This document shows, piece after piece, positions 26,526 through 35,620 of a stretch of DNA of 64,000 nt. The stretch spans positions 186,001 to 250,000 of the forward strand of contig NZ_JAGIKV010000008.1 in assembly GCF_017874615.1 (NCBI RefSeq). Reading direction: 5' to 3'. Under the pieces are notes generated by a model, which made no database searches, was not told the origin of the DNA, and saw nothing but the letters and a program-made list of their open reading frames with translations. The DNA comes from Paenibacillus xylanexedens. Lineage in GTDB: Bacteria > Bacillota > Bacilli > Paenibacillales > Paenibacillaceae. Position numbers and translations under genes: made by a program. Position 1 is the first letter of the stretch; every line of letters starts with the position of its first letter.

Positions 26526-28247
26526 TTATAAACCTAAAGATTCTTTTAATATGCTTTCTATATGCATTTGTCGTTTCTTAAAGGCTTTTAACAAAAATTC
26601 AAAAATATGCTCATCATATGCACTACATGAATCAATAAATTTACACAACTCATTATCAAGGGAAAAACTAAATATTTCGTCTAAGTTTATTTGTTTTATC
26701 CTAGTTATAATAGCATCAAATACTTCTACTCCTGAGATCCGTTCATTTATAAATTCTAACCCAGTTAAATTTAAATAATAAGGAAACCTATCATCATTCA
26801 ACTTTTGTAGATCGTTAGTCTTACATCCACCTAAGCATCGTGTATGATCAATAAGCATTGGATAGTAAAGATTTTGTTGTTTTGAAAAGCATATATTATC
26901 TATATGTCTATCAGAATTACATATAAAGATATCGAAAGCCACCATATCAATAAGACTCTCAAAATTTTGAACTAATTCGAGCTTAATTTCACTTAATTTA
27001 AATACTGGAGGAGGGACCAGCTTTGTAATAACGCCTACTGTTGCATGATCCATGTGGAAACTTGTGTTAACTAATGGTAGATCTAATGCTAGACCAATTT
27101 TATTAGCCACCAGCTCATTAAATATCTTTCTGACATAAGTATCAGTTAAGTTCTGTAAATTTGTATGTTTATAGATACCGACCTCCAGACTTTTTTCATT
27201 AATAAGTATCTTCTTGGAGCCATCTAATCCTCCCAAGTCTAATCTTACAGGATCAATCCAGCGTATAAATTCCTCTCGTCTATTAGCATCTATTATTATT
27301 ATATTATTTAGTTTGGCATCATTAAATGTCTCTTCAACTTCCTCACTTCGAGTAATCTTTATAAGTGAAAAATAGCAAAATCCATTTTTATCAAAACAAC
27401 TTTTGAAGTTAAGGTAGTTTTCCGATGTTTTAATAGGAATTGTAGTATTAAAAAGAGTTGTTGGATTCTCCAAATTAAAAATTTCCAATTTAATTAATAT
27501 ATTATCCTTATTAGTTTCATCAATAATTACACTTAAATTCTTCACAAGTCCCTCTTCAAATTTTAAATTCCCCCAAAATATCTCTTTATGCGATTCATAC
27601 CCTTGATCAGTATAACTCCTTAATGAAATTATACTGTCAATTGGCTGCATGTTTTCATCCAAACTTGTGCCTATAGAAACTCCTCCTGGTGTAATTACCC
27701 CATCCTCATACCACGTAGTTGAGGGTAATTTTAAAAAACTATTTTTTCCGTCTAATATCTCTGTTCTTATCTTCAAATTGTCAATACTAACATTAAATAT
27801 ACTTACTACAAACTCTTCATTTTCTAGACTATTTTCACTTATACATGTTGAATGTATGTGAATCCCTTGAACATTTTTGATTATTTCAATTAATTCTTCC
27901 ATACTTCCTTCATCATATAATAAAGGTTGATCAACAACTTTTTTAGTTCCTATTAGTAGTTGATAACTTTTATTATGTGTATCAATGTTTACTGAAATAC
28001 CCATAGTAGGATCCAAATAATAATGTTCTATATTTGATTCTCTTCGAACCAACTTGTTATATTTTGTAATGCACTCATCCTTAAAATCAATATAATCATG
28101 TAGAAATGGATACAAAATATGCAATGTAGGAAAATCGTTGTCAATCTGAAATCTATGCAGAAACTTCCCTTGCATATTTTCTATAGAAAAATTCTCTGGT
28201 TTTTTTTTCATCTTAATAGCCGGTTTTTTTCTTTTTAATTTCCCCAT
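26526..28247 (-). CDS. HipA-like kinase fused to a large uncharacterised N-terminal region
   Basis: 573 residues. The C-terminal third (about 370-540) has HipA/HipA_2-type kinase features: a helical 'RKIFNELVANKIGLALDLPLVNT' segment, the catalytic loop 'FICNSDRHIDNICF' (N-x-D-R-H-x-x-N) and the metal-binding 'MLIDHTRCLG' in place of DFG. The first 330 or so residues are beta-rich, begin with a Lys/Arg-rich stretch ('MGKLKRKKPAIKMKKKPE'), and match no domain I know. HipA kinases phosphorylate proteins such as tRNA synthetases, causing growth arrest. No HipB-like partner lies next to it, so the fused region may regulate it. The gene is strongly AT-rich and single, suggesting acquisition. Confidence 0.65.
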   Translation of the reverse strand: MGKLKRKKPAIKMKKKPENFSIENMQGKFLHRFQIDNDFPTLHILYPFLHDYIDFKDECITKYNKLVRRESNIEHYYLDPTMGISVNIDTHNKSYQLLIGTKKVVDQPLLYDEGSMEELIEIIKNVQGIHIHSTCISENSLENEEFVVSIFNVSIDNLKIRTEILDGKNSFLKLPSTTWYEDGVITPGGVSIGTSLDENMQPIDSIISLRSYTDQGYESHKEIFWGNLKFEEGLVKNLSVIIDETNKDNILIKLEIFNLENPTTLFNTTIPIKTSENYLNFKSCFDKNGFCYFSLIKITRSEEVEETFNDAKLNNIIIIDANRREEFIRWIDPVRLDLGGLDGSKKILINEKSLEVGIYKHTNLQNLTDTYVRKIFNELVANKIGLALDLPLVNTSFHMDHATVGVITKLVPPPVFKLSEIKLELVQNFESLIDMVAFDIFICNSDRHIDNICFSKQQNLYYPMLIDHTRCLGGCKTNDLQKLNDDRFPYYLNLTGLEFINERISGVEVFDAIITRIKQINLDEIFSFSLDNELCKFIDSCSAYDEHIFEFLLKAFKKRQMHIESILKESLGL

Positions 28248-28384
28248 AACCTAACTCCTTTTTATGAAACTTAATTATATCAACGAATTTAAAGCCACTA
28301 GTTGTGATACGATCCTGCAAAATATAAAATGGCTAGTAGCACTCCTCCGCTCTTGACAATTTCTTGCTATCTGTTATTTGATGT

Positions 28385-28545
28385 TTACAACTTCACCTCT
28401 TCTACAAAGCCTATCTTTTGGTAAAACTTATTTGAATCTAAATTCTTGAAACCAGAGTACAACCTCGTTTCTAAATACTCAATTGGTTCTCTAAATGCCC
28501 GTATTGTATTTCCCTTGAGGAATCTAGAGCTTTTGTATGAGATCT
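28385..28545 (-). pseudogene. C-terminal fragment of a GNAT acetyltransferase
   Basis: A frame with no start codon translates to about 50 residues ending 'NKFYQKIGFVEEVKL', a typical end of a GNAT N-acetyltransferase (motif B region), and stops at 28385-28387. The upstream part of the gene is missing (in-frame TAG just before). The rest of 28248-28781 shows only AT-rich sequence with no gene. Confidence 0.4.
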
Positions 28546-28781
28546 CCTCCTAACACCTGCAAGTTCCTAGATATCCATATCACAGGGATAGGTCAAAGAA
28601 AGTTGTTTTATCAGCAATAATCAACATTTTGACTGAATAAATGACCTAATTTATCAATTTTTTTGCTTAAATAGTTATTTTTGTTTATTAAGGTAGAATG
28701 AGATCATGCCCATTGTACTACTGCTTATCGTTCCTCGGAAATATATATTCAGCCCACACATCCTGCACCCAACGACAATAC

Positions 28782-28802
28782 AAAAAGCCGGGAATCCCCG
28801 GC
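28782..28802 (-). terminator. Terminator of the arabinose operon
   Basis: On the minus strand, GCCGGGGATTCCCGGC is followed by TTTTT, about 40 bp after the araA stop. It is a compact high-GC hairpin. Confidence 0.9.
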
Positions 28803-28843
28803 CGCAAGCTAAACTTGTATAAGTTAACGAATAACTAAACTAA

Positions 28844-30262
28844 CTATTTGATGATAACGTACTCCAGATTCACCAGCTTCGCATACGTCACGATCTGATC
28901 TGTCGTCAGGTCCAAGGATACAACCGTATGGTGACCACCACCATTTTCGATCCATGCCTTCACTCCATCTTGGAAGTTCGGCTTCACGCTCCACAGAACA
29001 CGTGCTACTGGCAGATTAGGTGCTGGAACGGTTGGTTCAAAAGCAGATACTTCGTTGATCAGCAGTTTGTAATGTGTACCGAAGTCTGCCATGGATACCA
29101 CGACACCTTCGCCTGCTTTACCATCGAATACAAGACGTGCCGGATCTTCACGATCGCCAATGCCCAGTGGGGACACGATGATTCTCGGTTTGGTGCTGGC
29201 AAGCGTCGGATCTACTTCAAGCATGTGAGATTGCAGGATAGCTTCTTGTCCAGCAGCCATCTCGTATGTGTAGTCTTCCATGAAGCCCGTGTTCTCGTTA
29301 TGAGCCATGATTTTCAGCAAGCGATCGAGCGCAGCCGTTTTCCAATCACCCTCACCGGCAAATCCGTACCCTTGAGCCATCAGGCGTTGTACTGCCAGAC
29401 CCGGAAGCTGTTTCATGCCATGCAGATCTTCGAAGTTTGTAGTGAAGGCACTGTAACCACCTTCGTCCAGGAAACGTTTAATCGCAATCTCATAACTCGC
29501 TTGCACACGTACACTGGCTTCCCAAGCTTCCTTGCTGTTTGTACCATAATCGAATTCGTAGAGGTCTCCGTACTGAGCGATCAGATCATCAATTTCCTGC
29601 TCTGTTACAGCGTTCACGTATTGAACGAGGTCGCCAATGCCGAAGTAATCAACCGTCCATCCGAATTGGATCTGTGCTTCCACTTTATCACCTTCGGTTA
29701 CGCCCACGTTGCGCATGTTGTCACCGAAGCGCGCTACTTTGATGTTAAAGCTTTCATTATAAGCTACCGCTACGTCCATCCAGTCAGCAACTTGCTGTTG
29801 CACTTCTGGGCGCTCCCAGTAGCCAACAACGATTTTATTTTGTTTTCTCAGACGGGCATTAATGAAGCCATACTCGCGGTCACCGTGAGCAGCTTGGTTC
29901 AGGTTCATGAAGTCCATGTCGATCGTCGCCCAAGGAATGCTTTCATTGAATTGGGTTGCCAAGTGCAGCAAAGGTTTTTGCAGCAATTTCGTACCACGAA
30001 TCCACATTTTCGCCGGGGAGAACGTATGCATCCATGTGATCACACCTGCTACTTCGTCACGATAGTTCACTTCTTTCATCGTGCTTGTGATTTTATCTGC
30101 GCTTACCGCCAGATCCTGCAATACGAGCGGGTACGGCAGTACGCCACTTGCATTAAGCGCATCCGTGATTTTCTGTGCGTTGGCTTTTACTTCACCCAGT
30201 GCTTCTTCTCCGTACAAGTGCTGTGAACCAACCACAAACCAGAATTCTTTTGCTGCTGACAT
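28844..30262 (-). CDS. araA: L-arabinose isomerase
   Basis: 472 residues, the usual length for AraA. It converts L-arabinose to L-ribulose in the cytoplasm, the first step of the pathway. The opening '[16 protein letters not shown]' and blocks '[16 protein letters not shown]', '[19 protein letters not shown]', '[20 protein letters not shown]' and '[11 protein letters not shown]' are diagnostic; the conserved Glu and His metal ligands lie in these blocks. GAGGAT precedes the ATG. It is the last gene of an operon with the sugar kinase and araD, separated from araD by a 275-bp spacer holding a structured repeat. Confidence 0.97.
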   Translation of the reverse strand: MSAAKEFWFVVGSQHLYGEEALGEVKANAQKITDALNASGVLPYPLVLQDLAVSADKITSTMKEVNYRDEVAGVITWMHTFSPAKMWIRGTKLLQKPLLHLATQFNESIPWATIDMDFMNLNQAAHGDREYGFINARLRKQNKIVVGYWERPEVQQQVADWMDVAVAYNESFNIKVARFGDNMRNVGVTEGDKVEAQIQFGWTVDYFGIGDLVQYVNAVTEQEIDDLIAQYGDLYEFDYGTNSKEAWEASVRVQASYEIAIKRFLDEGGYSAFTTNFEDLHGMKQLPGLAVQRLMAQGYGFAGEGDWKTAALDRLLKIMAHNENTGFMEDYTYEMAAGQEAILQSHMLEVDPTLASTKPRIIVSPLGIGDREDPARLVFDGKAGEGVVVSMADFGTHYKLLINEVSAFEPTVPAPNLPVARVLWSVKPNFQDGVKAWIENGGGHHTVVSLDLTTDQIVTYAKLVNLEYVIIK

Positions 30263-30325
30263 ATAATCATCCTCATTTCATTATTTTATAGTTGAACATT
30301 TGGGTTTACACTAGAACACTGCGAT

Positions 30326-30437
30326 TGCAGTACCATCTTCCGATCGCTGGTTATCCCCGGATTTCTTTGATCAATTTTAATAAGGATGATATCCGGTTAT
30401 AAAGGCGAGCGCTTCGCTTCTACAGATTGGTACTGCA
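30326..30437. repeat. Structured intergenic element, copy A (between araD and araA)
   Basis: The outer helix TGCAGTACCA / TGGTACTGCA (30326-30335 with 30428-30437) is perfect. The inner helix is CCGGAT / ATCCGG (30357-30362 with 30391-30396). Single-stranded segments CTTCCGATCGCTG, ATTTCTTTGATC and TAAAGGCGA are shared with the copy at 63300-63408, where the helices have different sequence but still pair. Flanking TTTACAC / GTGTAAA (about 30305-30311 with 30449-30455) may extend the outer helix. In both copies it lies just 5' of a minus-strand gene. Confidence 0.75.
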
Positions 30438-30537
30438 CTCTCCGTTATCGTGTAAAAGTTTGATACAACTTCATTGGTAGTAGTAACAAACAACTTATTC
30501 GCTTGAATTATTATCAACCGATCGCTACATAACCTAA

Positions 30538-31233
30538 TTACTTTTGTCCGTAATACGCGTCTTTTCCGTGTTTTCGCAGATAGTGTTTATCCAAAATACC
30601 TTGCGGCAGTTCCTTCGCGAAGTTATTTAACTGCCGCGCGTACAGGTTCATTTTGCATACTTCCTCCAGCACGACACTGTTTACTACCGCAGACTTGGCA
30701 TCTTTCCCCCACGTAAACGGCGCATGACCATGGAGCAATACTGCTGGAACTGCCATAACATCAATGCCACGCTGTTCAAACGTTTCAATAATGACGCGCC
30801 CCGTCTCCGCTTCGTATCCACGATCAACCTCGTCCTGATTCAAGAAACGTGCACAAGGCACCGCACCATAGAACGTGTCCGCATGTGTGGTGCCCATCAC
30901 AGGTACGTCCAGTCCGGCTTGCGCCCAGATAGTCGCCCACGTGGAGTGTGTATGCACGATGCCGCCAATCTCCGAGTAATGCTTATATAGTACGGCATGT
31001 GTTGCGGTATCCGAGGAAGGTCTCATCTCACCCTCCACCACGTTACCGTCCAGATCAACCACAACCATGTCGCTTGCTTTCATCGTATCGTAGCTGACGC
31101 CACTTGGTTTGATGACGAACAGACCGCTTTCCCGATCAATTGCACTGACGTTACCCCATGTGAATTTTACAAGTCCGTGCTTTGGCAGTTCCAGATTCGC
31201 CTGGAATACCTCTTCTTTCAGTTGTTCTAACAT
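30538..31233 (-). CDS. araD: L-ribulose-5-phosphate 4-epimerase
   Basis: 231 residues, a class II aldolase-fold zinc enzyme that converts L-ribulose 5-phosphate to D-xylulose 5-phosphate. Visible motifs are 'FTWGNVSAIDRESGLFVIKPSGV', 'PSSDTATHAVLYKHY', the metal-binding 'VHTHSTWATIWAQ' and 'GTTHADTFYGAVPC', and 'LHGHAPFTWGKD'. The start follows GGGAGG. It lies between the kinase and araA in the operon and feeds the pentose-phosphate pathway. Confidence 0.97.
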   Translation of the reverse strand: MLEQLKEEVFQANLELPKHGLVKFTWGNVSAIDRESGLFVIKPSGVSYDTMKASDMVVVDLDGNVVEGEMRPSSDTATHAVLYKHYSEIGGIVHTHSTWATIWAQAGLDVPVMGTTHADTFYGAVPCARFLNQDEVDRGYEAETGRVIIETFEQRGIDVMAVPAVLLHGHAPFTWGKDAKSAVVNSVVLEEVCKMNLYARQLNNFAKELPQGILDKHYLRKHGKDAYYGQK

Positions 31234-31262
31234 GTTATTCCCTCCCGTTCTCTAATAGTGCG

Positions 31263-31430
31263 TGTTCAAAAAGTCGGTTTTCAGTACCGAGAAGATGGGA
31301 TGAAGCTAGAAATGGAGTAGCGGAGCGTAGATAGAGCTACGTGAGCAACGGACATTTCGGCTGAATTCCATATTCGATGTTGATGATGCCACTAGGCATC
31401 CTCCGTAATCAAAAGCGGTCTTTTTGAACA
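31263..31430. repeat. MITE-like element with 11-bp perfect terminal inverted repeats, overlapping the kinase stop codon
   Basis: TGTTCAAAAAG (31263-31273) is the exact inverse complement of 31420-31430. Inside lies a long hairpin bounded by GAAATG (31309-31314) and CATTTC (31353-31358). It fills the 175-bp kinase-araD spacer, and its right end supplies the last codons and the stop of the kinase gene. A related end sequence, GGTTCAAAAAGTCTGTGTTTTCA, occurs at 33144-33166 in the operon leader. The layout suggests a non-autonomous mobile or palindromic repeat. Confidence 0.65.
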
Positions 31431-33040
31431 ACCTCTACCAGATGATCTACGGCTGATTGCTCAATCGCAAGTCCACTCCGGTAGCGTTCGATAAATGCTT
31501 CAAACCCTTTCACATCCGATGCATCCGGCGCCACTTCGACTCCCTCCACATCGTTAAAGACTTTCTGCTCCAGGAACACATCCAGGCTCTCCTCTTGATC
31601 CTTGTTGATCATGTACGAAGCCAGAAGCGCCATGCCCCATGCGCCGCCTTCGCCAGCGGTAGACATTACCGACACCGGTACGTTCATCGCAGCAGCTACA
31701 ATCCGTTGCCCGACGACAGGCGTTTTGAACAGGCCACCGTGAGCCAAAATGCTGTCAATCGCCACATTCTCTTCCTCCGTCAAAATGTCCATACCCAACT
31801 TGAGTGCACCGAAGGCACTGAACAGATGTGTCCGCATGAAGTTTGCCAGATTGAAGTTGCTTTCCGGGGAGCGGACGAACAATGGACGGCCTTTCTCAAG
31901 TCCCGTAATGTTCTCACCTGAGTAGTAACCGTAGCTGAGCAAGCCACCACCATCAGGGTCTGCCTCCAAAGCCTTGTTAAACAACACGCTAAACAACTTG
32001 GCATTATCCACTTCATATCCCATTGCTTGAGAGAATTCACGGAACATTCCAACCCATGCGTTGATATCACTGGAACAGTTGTTGGCATGCACCATCCCTA
32101 CTGGGCTACCATCCGGCGTGGTGACCATATCAATCTCGGGGTACACTTTGGACAATTCCTTCTCCAGTACGATCATCGCAAATACGGATGTGCCAACGGA
32201 GATGTTGCCCGTACGTTTTCTCACGCTATTTGTTGCCACCATACCCGTTCCCGCATCGCCTTCTGGCGGGCAGAGCGGAATGCCTGCTTGCAGATCTTGC
32301 GAAGGGTCGAGCAACTTGGCTCCCGCTTCCGTCAATACACCTGCATTCTCACCCGCGAGATATACCTTGGGCAGAAGGTCCTCGACTTTCCACGGATAAC
32401 CTTTGCCTGCGATCTGTTCGTCGAACTGTTGGATCATGGATGGGTGATAGTTATGTGTAGACTCGTCAATTGGGAAAATGCCTGATGCATCGCCGATCCC
32501 AATCGCCTTATTGCCCGTCAGCAACCAGTGGATGTATCCAGCCAAAGTTGTCAGGTGATCGATCTGTGGCACATGCTCCTCTTCGTTCAAAATCGCTTGA
32601 TACAAGTGGGCAATGCTCCAGCGTTCCGGAATATTGAATTGCAGAAGTTCCGTTAGCTCTCTTGCGGCTGCTCCCGTCGTAGCGTTACGCCAGGTGCGGA
32701 AAGGTACCAGCAATTCGCCAGCCTCATCCAATGCGATATATCCGTGCATCATGGCCGAGAATCCGATGGAACCGACCGTGCGCAGCGTAATTCCGTATTT
32801 CTGTTCCACATCTTGCTTCATCTCACGATAAGCCGTTTGCAGACCTGTGATGATATCCTCCTGGTTGTACGTCCAATATCCATCTTTCAGGAGGTTCTCC
32901 CATTCATAACTGCCTGAAGCGATGGTCTCAAAACGCTCATCAATCAATACCGCCTTAATCCGCGTTGATCCAAATTCAATTCCGAGCGAAGTAGCGCCCC
33001 TGGTAATGGCTTCTTTCAAGTCCAATTGACTCATAATCAC
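31409..33040 (-). CDS. FGGY-family carbohydrate kinase, probable L-ribulokinase
   Basis: About 543 residues. The FGGY kinase core has '[16 protein letters not shown]' (phosphate 1), '[14 protein letters not shown]', '[13 protein letters not shown]' with '[15 protein letters not shown]', and '[17 protein letters not shown]' (adenosine region). With araD and araA beside it, L-ribulose is the logical substrate, although the protein is not a close copy of classical AraB, so I leave the symbol blank. I prefer GTG 33040, six bases after AGGGG; the ATG two codons on (33034) is an alternative, and the ATG at 33085 lacks a site. The last seven codons and stop ('VVQKDRF') come from the overlapping MITE-like element. 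Confidence 0.88.
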   Translation of the reverse strand: MIMSQLDLKEAITRGATSLGIEFGSTRIKAVLIDERFETIASGSYEWENLLKDGYWTYNQEDIITGLQTAYREMKQDVEQKYGITLRTVGSIGFSAMMHGYIALDEAGELLVPFRTWRNATTGAAARELTELLQFNIPERWSIAHLYQAILNEEEHVPQIDHLTTLAGYIHWLLTGNKAIGIGDASGIFPIDESTHNYHPSMIQQFDEQIAGKGYPWKVEDLLPKVYLAGENAGVLTEAGAKLLDPSQDLQAGIPLCPPEGDAGTGMVATNSVRKRTGNISVGTSVFAMIVLEKELSKVYPEIDMVTTPDGSPVGMVHANNCSSDINAWVGMFREFSQAMGYEVDNAKLFSVLFNKALEADPDGGGLLSYGYYSGENITGLEKGRPLFVRSPESNFNLANFMRTHLFSAFGALKLGMDILTEEENVAIDSILAHGGLFKTPVVGQRIVAAAMNVPVSVMSTAGEGGAWGMALLASYMINKDQEESLDVFLEQKVFNDVEGVEVAPDASDVKGFEAFIERYRSGLAIEQSAVDHLVEVVQKDRF

Positions 33041-33143
33041 GTGTATCCCCTCTCCGGTCGCGATTTCACATCCCAAAGGATGCATATATAAGGTGAAGCT
33101 TCTACTTATGGCAGTAGCTAATAATGAATTTTGTATAAGAGGT

Positions 33144-33166
33144 GGTTCAAAAAGTCTGTGTTTTCA
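33144..33166. repeat. Partial end of the MITE-like element in the arabinose operon leader
   Basis: GGTTCAAAAAGTCTGTGTTTTCA resembles the left end of the 31263-31430 element (TGTTCAAAAAGTC-GGTTTTCA). It lies between the operon promoter and the kinase start; the rest of the element is not seen. Confidence 0.4.
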
Positions 33167-33196
33167 AAGAATGCGCTTTCCTTTTCTGACAGCCTT

Positions 33197-33225
33197 AGTA
33201 TATTTTTTGTACGTACATTTGTCAA
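33197..33225 (-). promoter_or_regulatory. Arabinose operon promoter with AraR operator in the spacer
   Basis: On the minus strand, -35 TTGACA (33220-33225) and -10 TATACT (33197-33202) are separated by 17 bp. The spacer holds the palindrome TGTACGTACA (33208-33217) in AATGTACGTACAAAA, matching the AraR box ATTTGTACGTACAAAT. Bound AraR would exclude RNA polymerase until arabinose is present. A weaker cre-like sequence (GGAAAGCGCATTCT, minus strand, 33168-33181) lies just downstream of the start point. Confidence 0.85.
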
Positions 33226-33408
33226 TAATATATAATAGTTATACTTACAAAGGACACATATTGTACTCTATTTAACCATTCAAAGGTCTTATATGTCTAT
33301 AAATCGGCTATGCTGTAAGGTACACCTCCATCCAAAAAGGCTGGATATGTACGGTTTATTTTGAAAAATGTTCGGTTTTATTTTCATCCTATCTGAATCA
33401 TGCTAAAA

Positions 33409-33424
33409 TATGTACGTACAACTA
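33409..33424 (+). promoter_or_regulatory. AraR operator in the araR promoter
   Basis: ATATGTACGTACAACT (core TGTACGTACA at 33411-33420) sits directly after a TGC-TAAAAT extended -10 and 34 bp before araR. It is 203 bp, centre to centre, from the operon operator, a spacing that allows looping and self-regulation. Confidence 0.8.
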
Positions 33425-33457
33425 TTTGAACTACAACGTTGATATAGATGAGTAACG

Positions 33458-34567
33458 ATGAAAGAAGTGGACTACGTGAAGCCAAAATATCAGGTCATCA
33501 TTGATGATATTAAGAGTCATATCCTTTCGGGGACATATAGCATAGGCGAACAGATCCCAACCGAGTTGGCATTACAGGAAAGCTACAATGTAAGCCGCCA
33601 GACGGTGCGGAAGGCTATTTTGGAGTTATCTAATGAAGGGTTTTTACGAAGCGAAAAGGGGTCAGGAACCTACGTTAGCAATCAATATCGATCACGATCA
33701 GGCGGCAATACGTCGAAGAAAACGATCGGTGTGATCACGACATACATCTCGGATTATATCTTTCCGTCCATTATCCGCGGCATCGAGAGTCGTCTGAATG
33801 AGGACAACTACTCGTTACTGCTGGCCAGTACCAATAATGATGTAGCGCAGGAGAAAAAAGCCCTCGAAATGATGCTCTCCTACGGCGTGGATGGCCTAAT
33901 TGTCGAACCGACCAAAAGTAATCTATACAACCCAAACATTGCATACTACCTGTCCTTCAAAGAGCAGGATGTGCCGTTTACGATGATTAATGCGTTTTAT
34001 GAGGAGCTGGAGGTTCCGTTCTTCTGTCTGGATGATGTACAATCCAGCTATCTTGCCACTCGGGAATTGATCGCCAAAGGCCACACCCAGATCGGCATTA
34101 TTGCCAAAATGGATGATCTACAAGGCAAGTACCGGATGAAAGGATACATCAAGGCACTGGGTGAAGCGAAGTTACGGTTCCATCCTGAGCAAGTGCTTTC
34201 CTTTGATACCGCATCGAAACCAGATTTATCCTCTAATGTAGCAACGTATCTGGACGAAAACAGGGATTCGCTCACCGCGATTGTCTGTTACAACGATGAG
34301 GTGGGACTGGAGGTCGTGCACGCCTGCAGGCAACTGGGCATCTCGATCCCCGATGAGTTATCCATCATTGGACAGGACAATTCGTACATCGCCAAGAACG
34401 CCAATATCAGGCTGACAACGCTAACCCATCCCCAAGAACAAATGGGCCGCGATGCTGCCGACTGGGTGATCAAGAAGCTGCAAGGCAAAAAGGATCTGCC
34501 GACAAACACCTACTATCAACCAGTGCTGGTTGAGGGGGAGACGGTGAAAGAGATCGAAGTGGAATAA
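33458..34567 (+). CDS. araR: Arabinose repressor AraR (GntR head, LacI-type sensor)
   Basis: 369 residues. Residues 8-78 form a GntR winged helix ('IIDDIKSHILSGTYSIGEQIPTELALQESYNVSRQTVRKAILELSNEGFL'). Residues 88-365 form a LacI/GalR periplasmic-binding-protein-like sensor ('IGVITTYISDYIFPSIIRGIESRL...', 'IGIIAKMDDLQGKYRMKGY', 'SIIGQDNSYIAKN'). This chimeric architecture is that of B. subtilis AraR, which releases DNA when L-arabinose binds. It is divergent from the arabinose operon, and AraR boxes lie in both promoters. The ribosome binding site before ATG 33458 is weak, which may keep repressor levels low. Confidence 0.93.
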   Translation: MKEVDYVKPKYQVIIDDIKSHILSGTYSIGEQIPTELALQESYNVSRQTVRKAILELSNEGFLRSEKGSGTYVSNQYRSRSGGNTSKKTIGVITTYISDYIFPSIIRGIESRLNEDNYSLLLASTNNDVAQEKKALEMMLSYGVDGLIVEPTKSNLYNPNIAYYLSFKEQDVPFTMINAFYEELEVPFFCLDDVQSSYLATRELIAKGHTQIGIIAKMDDLQGKYRMKGYIKALGEAKLRFHPEQVLSFDTASKPDLSSNVATYLDENRDSLTAIVCYNDEVGLEVVHACRQLGISIPDELSIIGQDNSYIAKNANIRLTTLTHPQEQMGRDAADWVIKKLQGKKDLPTNTYYQPVLVEGETVKEIEVE

Positions 34568-34622
34568 TATTGTTGTGGGACGGGCGTTAAGTTGTTACCG
34601 TGCGTTTCTGTCCAACATACTC

Positions 34623-34656
34623 AAAGAAGGCCGTCAGAATATCTGCGGCCTTCTTT
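34623..34656 (+). terminator. Terminator of araR
   Basis: AAAGAAGGCCG pairs with CGGCCTTCTTT (34623-34633 with 34646-34656), and a T-rich tail follows. Confidence 0.9.
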
Positions 34657-34720
34657 GTTTTTGTTCAATATAATGAGGGATTAACTTCTTCTTATATATA
34701 TATATCTTCTCTAAGCGAAA

Positions 34721-35485
34721 CTACTTCTCCTCATCCGCTTCATCACTCACCAGACTTACAACGACGCCTTTTTTCTTCAATTTTTTCACAACCTGCTCTG
34801 CACGCTCATTTAACGGATTGTTAGCCAAATATACCTCTGTTAGATGTGGGATGGTTTCGAGCACTGCAATATCCTCAATGAGGTTATCTTCTACATATAG
34901 ATACTCCAAGGTTGGATGGTTCTTGAAAGGTGTCAGATCTTGAATTTTATTATCATTCATAATGACCCATTCCAACTTTAATTTCTGAAGAGGACTTAGA
35001 TCAGTCACCTGATTCCCACTGGCGAGTAGACTGGTTAGCTTACGCATATTTTTTAATGGAGCCAGGCTTTTTATTTTGTTATCGTCCATAACCAGATTTT
35101 GCAGATTAGTCAGACCTAAAAGTGGTGAGATATCTGCAATCTGATTGCCTTCAACAGCTAAGAACGTCAATTTTTTCATCTTGTTCAGTGGCTTAATATT
35201 TTTTATATTTTGACCAGGCAAGAATAAATCCGTGATATTAACGGCATGTTCAAGACCTTGCAGGTTAGAAATTTTACTTTTTAATTCCATAGCATATAGG
35301 GATTTTAATTTTTTCAAATCGGTAGCCTTTATTTCCTTCTTAACAGACAGCTTCAAATCTGCTCGAATAACTTTGGCCAGGACCGGGTCTTTGATAAGCG
35401 ACGACGCAGCCAAAACGCTCGTTGCCGGTAATAATACAAAAACCAAACAAACTACGATCAACTTTTTGATGAATTGATTATGCAT
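34721..35485 (-). CDS. Secreted leucine-rich-repeat protein (internalin/SDS22-like)
   Basis: 254 residues from ATG 35485, with AAGGAG 7 nt upstream; an in-frame ATG at 35503 lies before that site. A signal peptide (about 1-27, 'LIVVCLVFVLLPATSVLAAS') is followed by about seven 21-23-residue leucine-rich repeats ('LQGLEHAVNITDLFLPGQNI', 'LTFLAVEGNQIADISPLLGL' and similar). The repeats carry the internalin-type Asn/Asp ladder. The end is charged ('VSDEADEEK') with no cell-wall anchor. It is probably an extracellular protein-binding protein; the partner is unknown. It is monocistronic and convergent with araR. Confidence 0.82.
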   Translation of the reverse strand: MHNQFIKKLIVVCLVFVLLPATSVLAASSLIKDPVLAKVIRADLKLSVKKEIKATDLKKLKSLYAMELKSKISNLQGLEHAVNITDLFLPGQNIKNIKPLNKMKKLTFLAVEGNQIADISPLLGLTNLQNLVMDDNKIKSLAPLKNMRKLTSLLASGNQVTDLSPLQKLKLEWVIMNDNKIQDLTPFKNHPTLEYLYVEDNLIEDIAVLETIPHLTEVYLANNPLNERAEQVVKKLKKKGVVVSLVSDEADEEK

Positions 35486-35620
35486 GTAGAATCTCCTTAA
35501 CATTATTTAATAATACAAATATACCATGATCTGGAATGTAATACATAGATATTATCTTCATCTTAATTTATCAAAAACCCTCCTGCTCTCATCCTATAAC
35601 TGTTCCGTTAAGAACGGATA

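Noticed and set aside
19688-28247. Prophage or integrative element
   Set aside because: No integrase, phage structural gene, tRNA target or clear attachment repeats were found; ordinary genes are interspersed between the AT-rich genes.
28928-30226. 432-codon open frame on the plus strand
   Set aside because: It is antisense to araA, has no ribosome binding site, and its product is not protein-like; it reflects third-position bias of araA.
31263-31430. Ordinary transcription terminator between kinase and araD
   Set aside because: The element is 168 bp with terminal inverted repeats and overlaps the coding end; there is no compact stem with a T-run, and araD must be transcribed through it.
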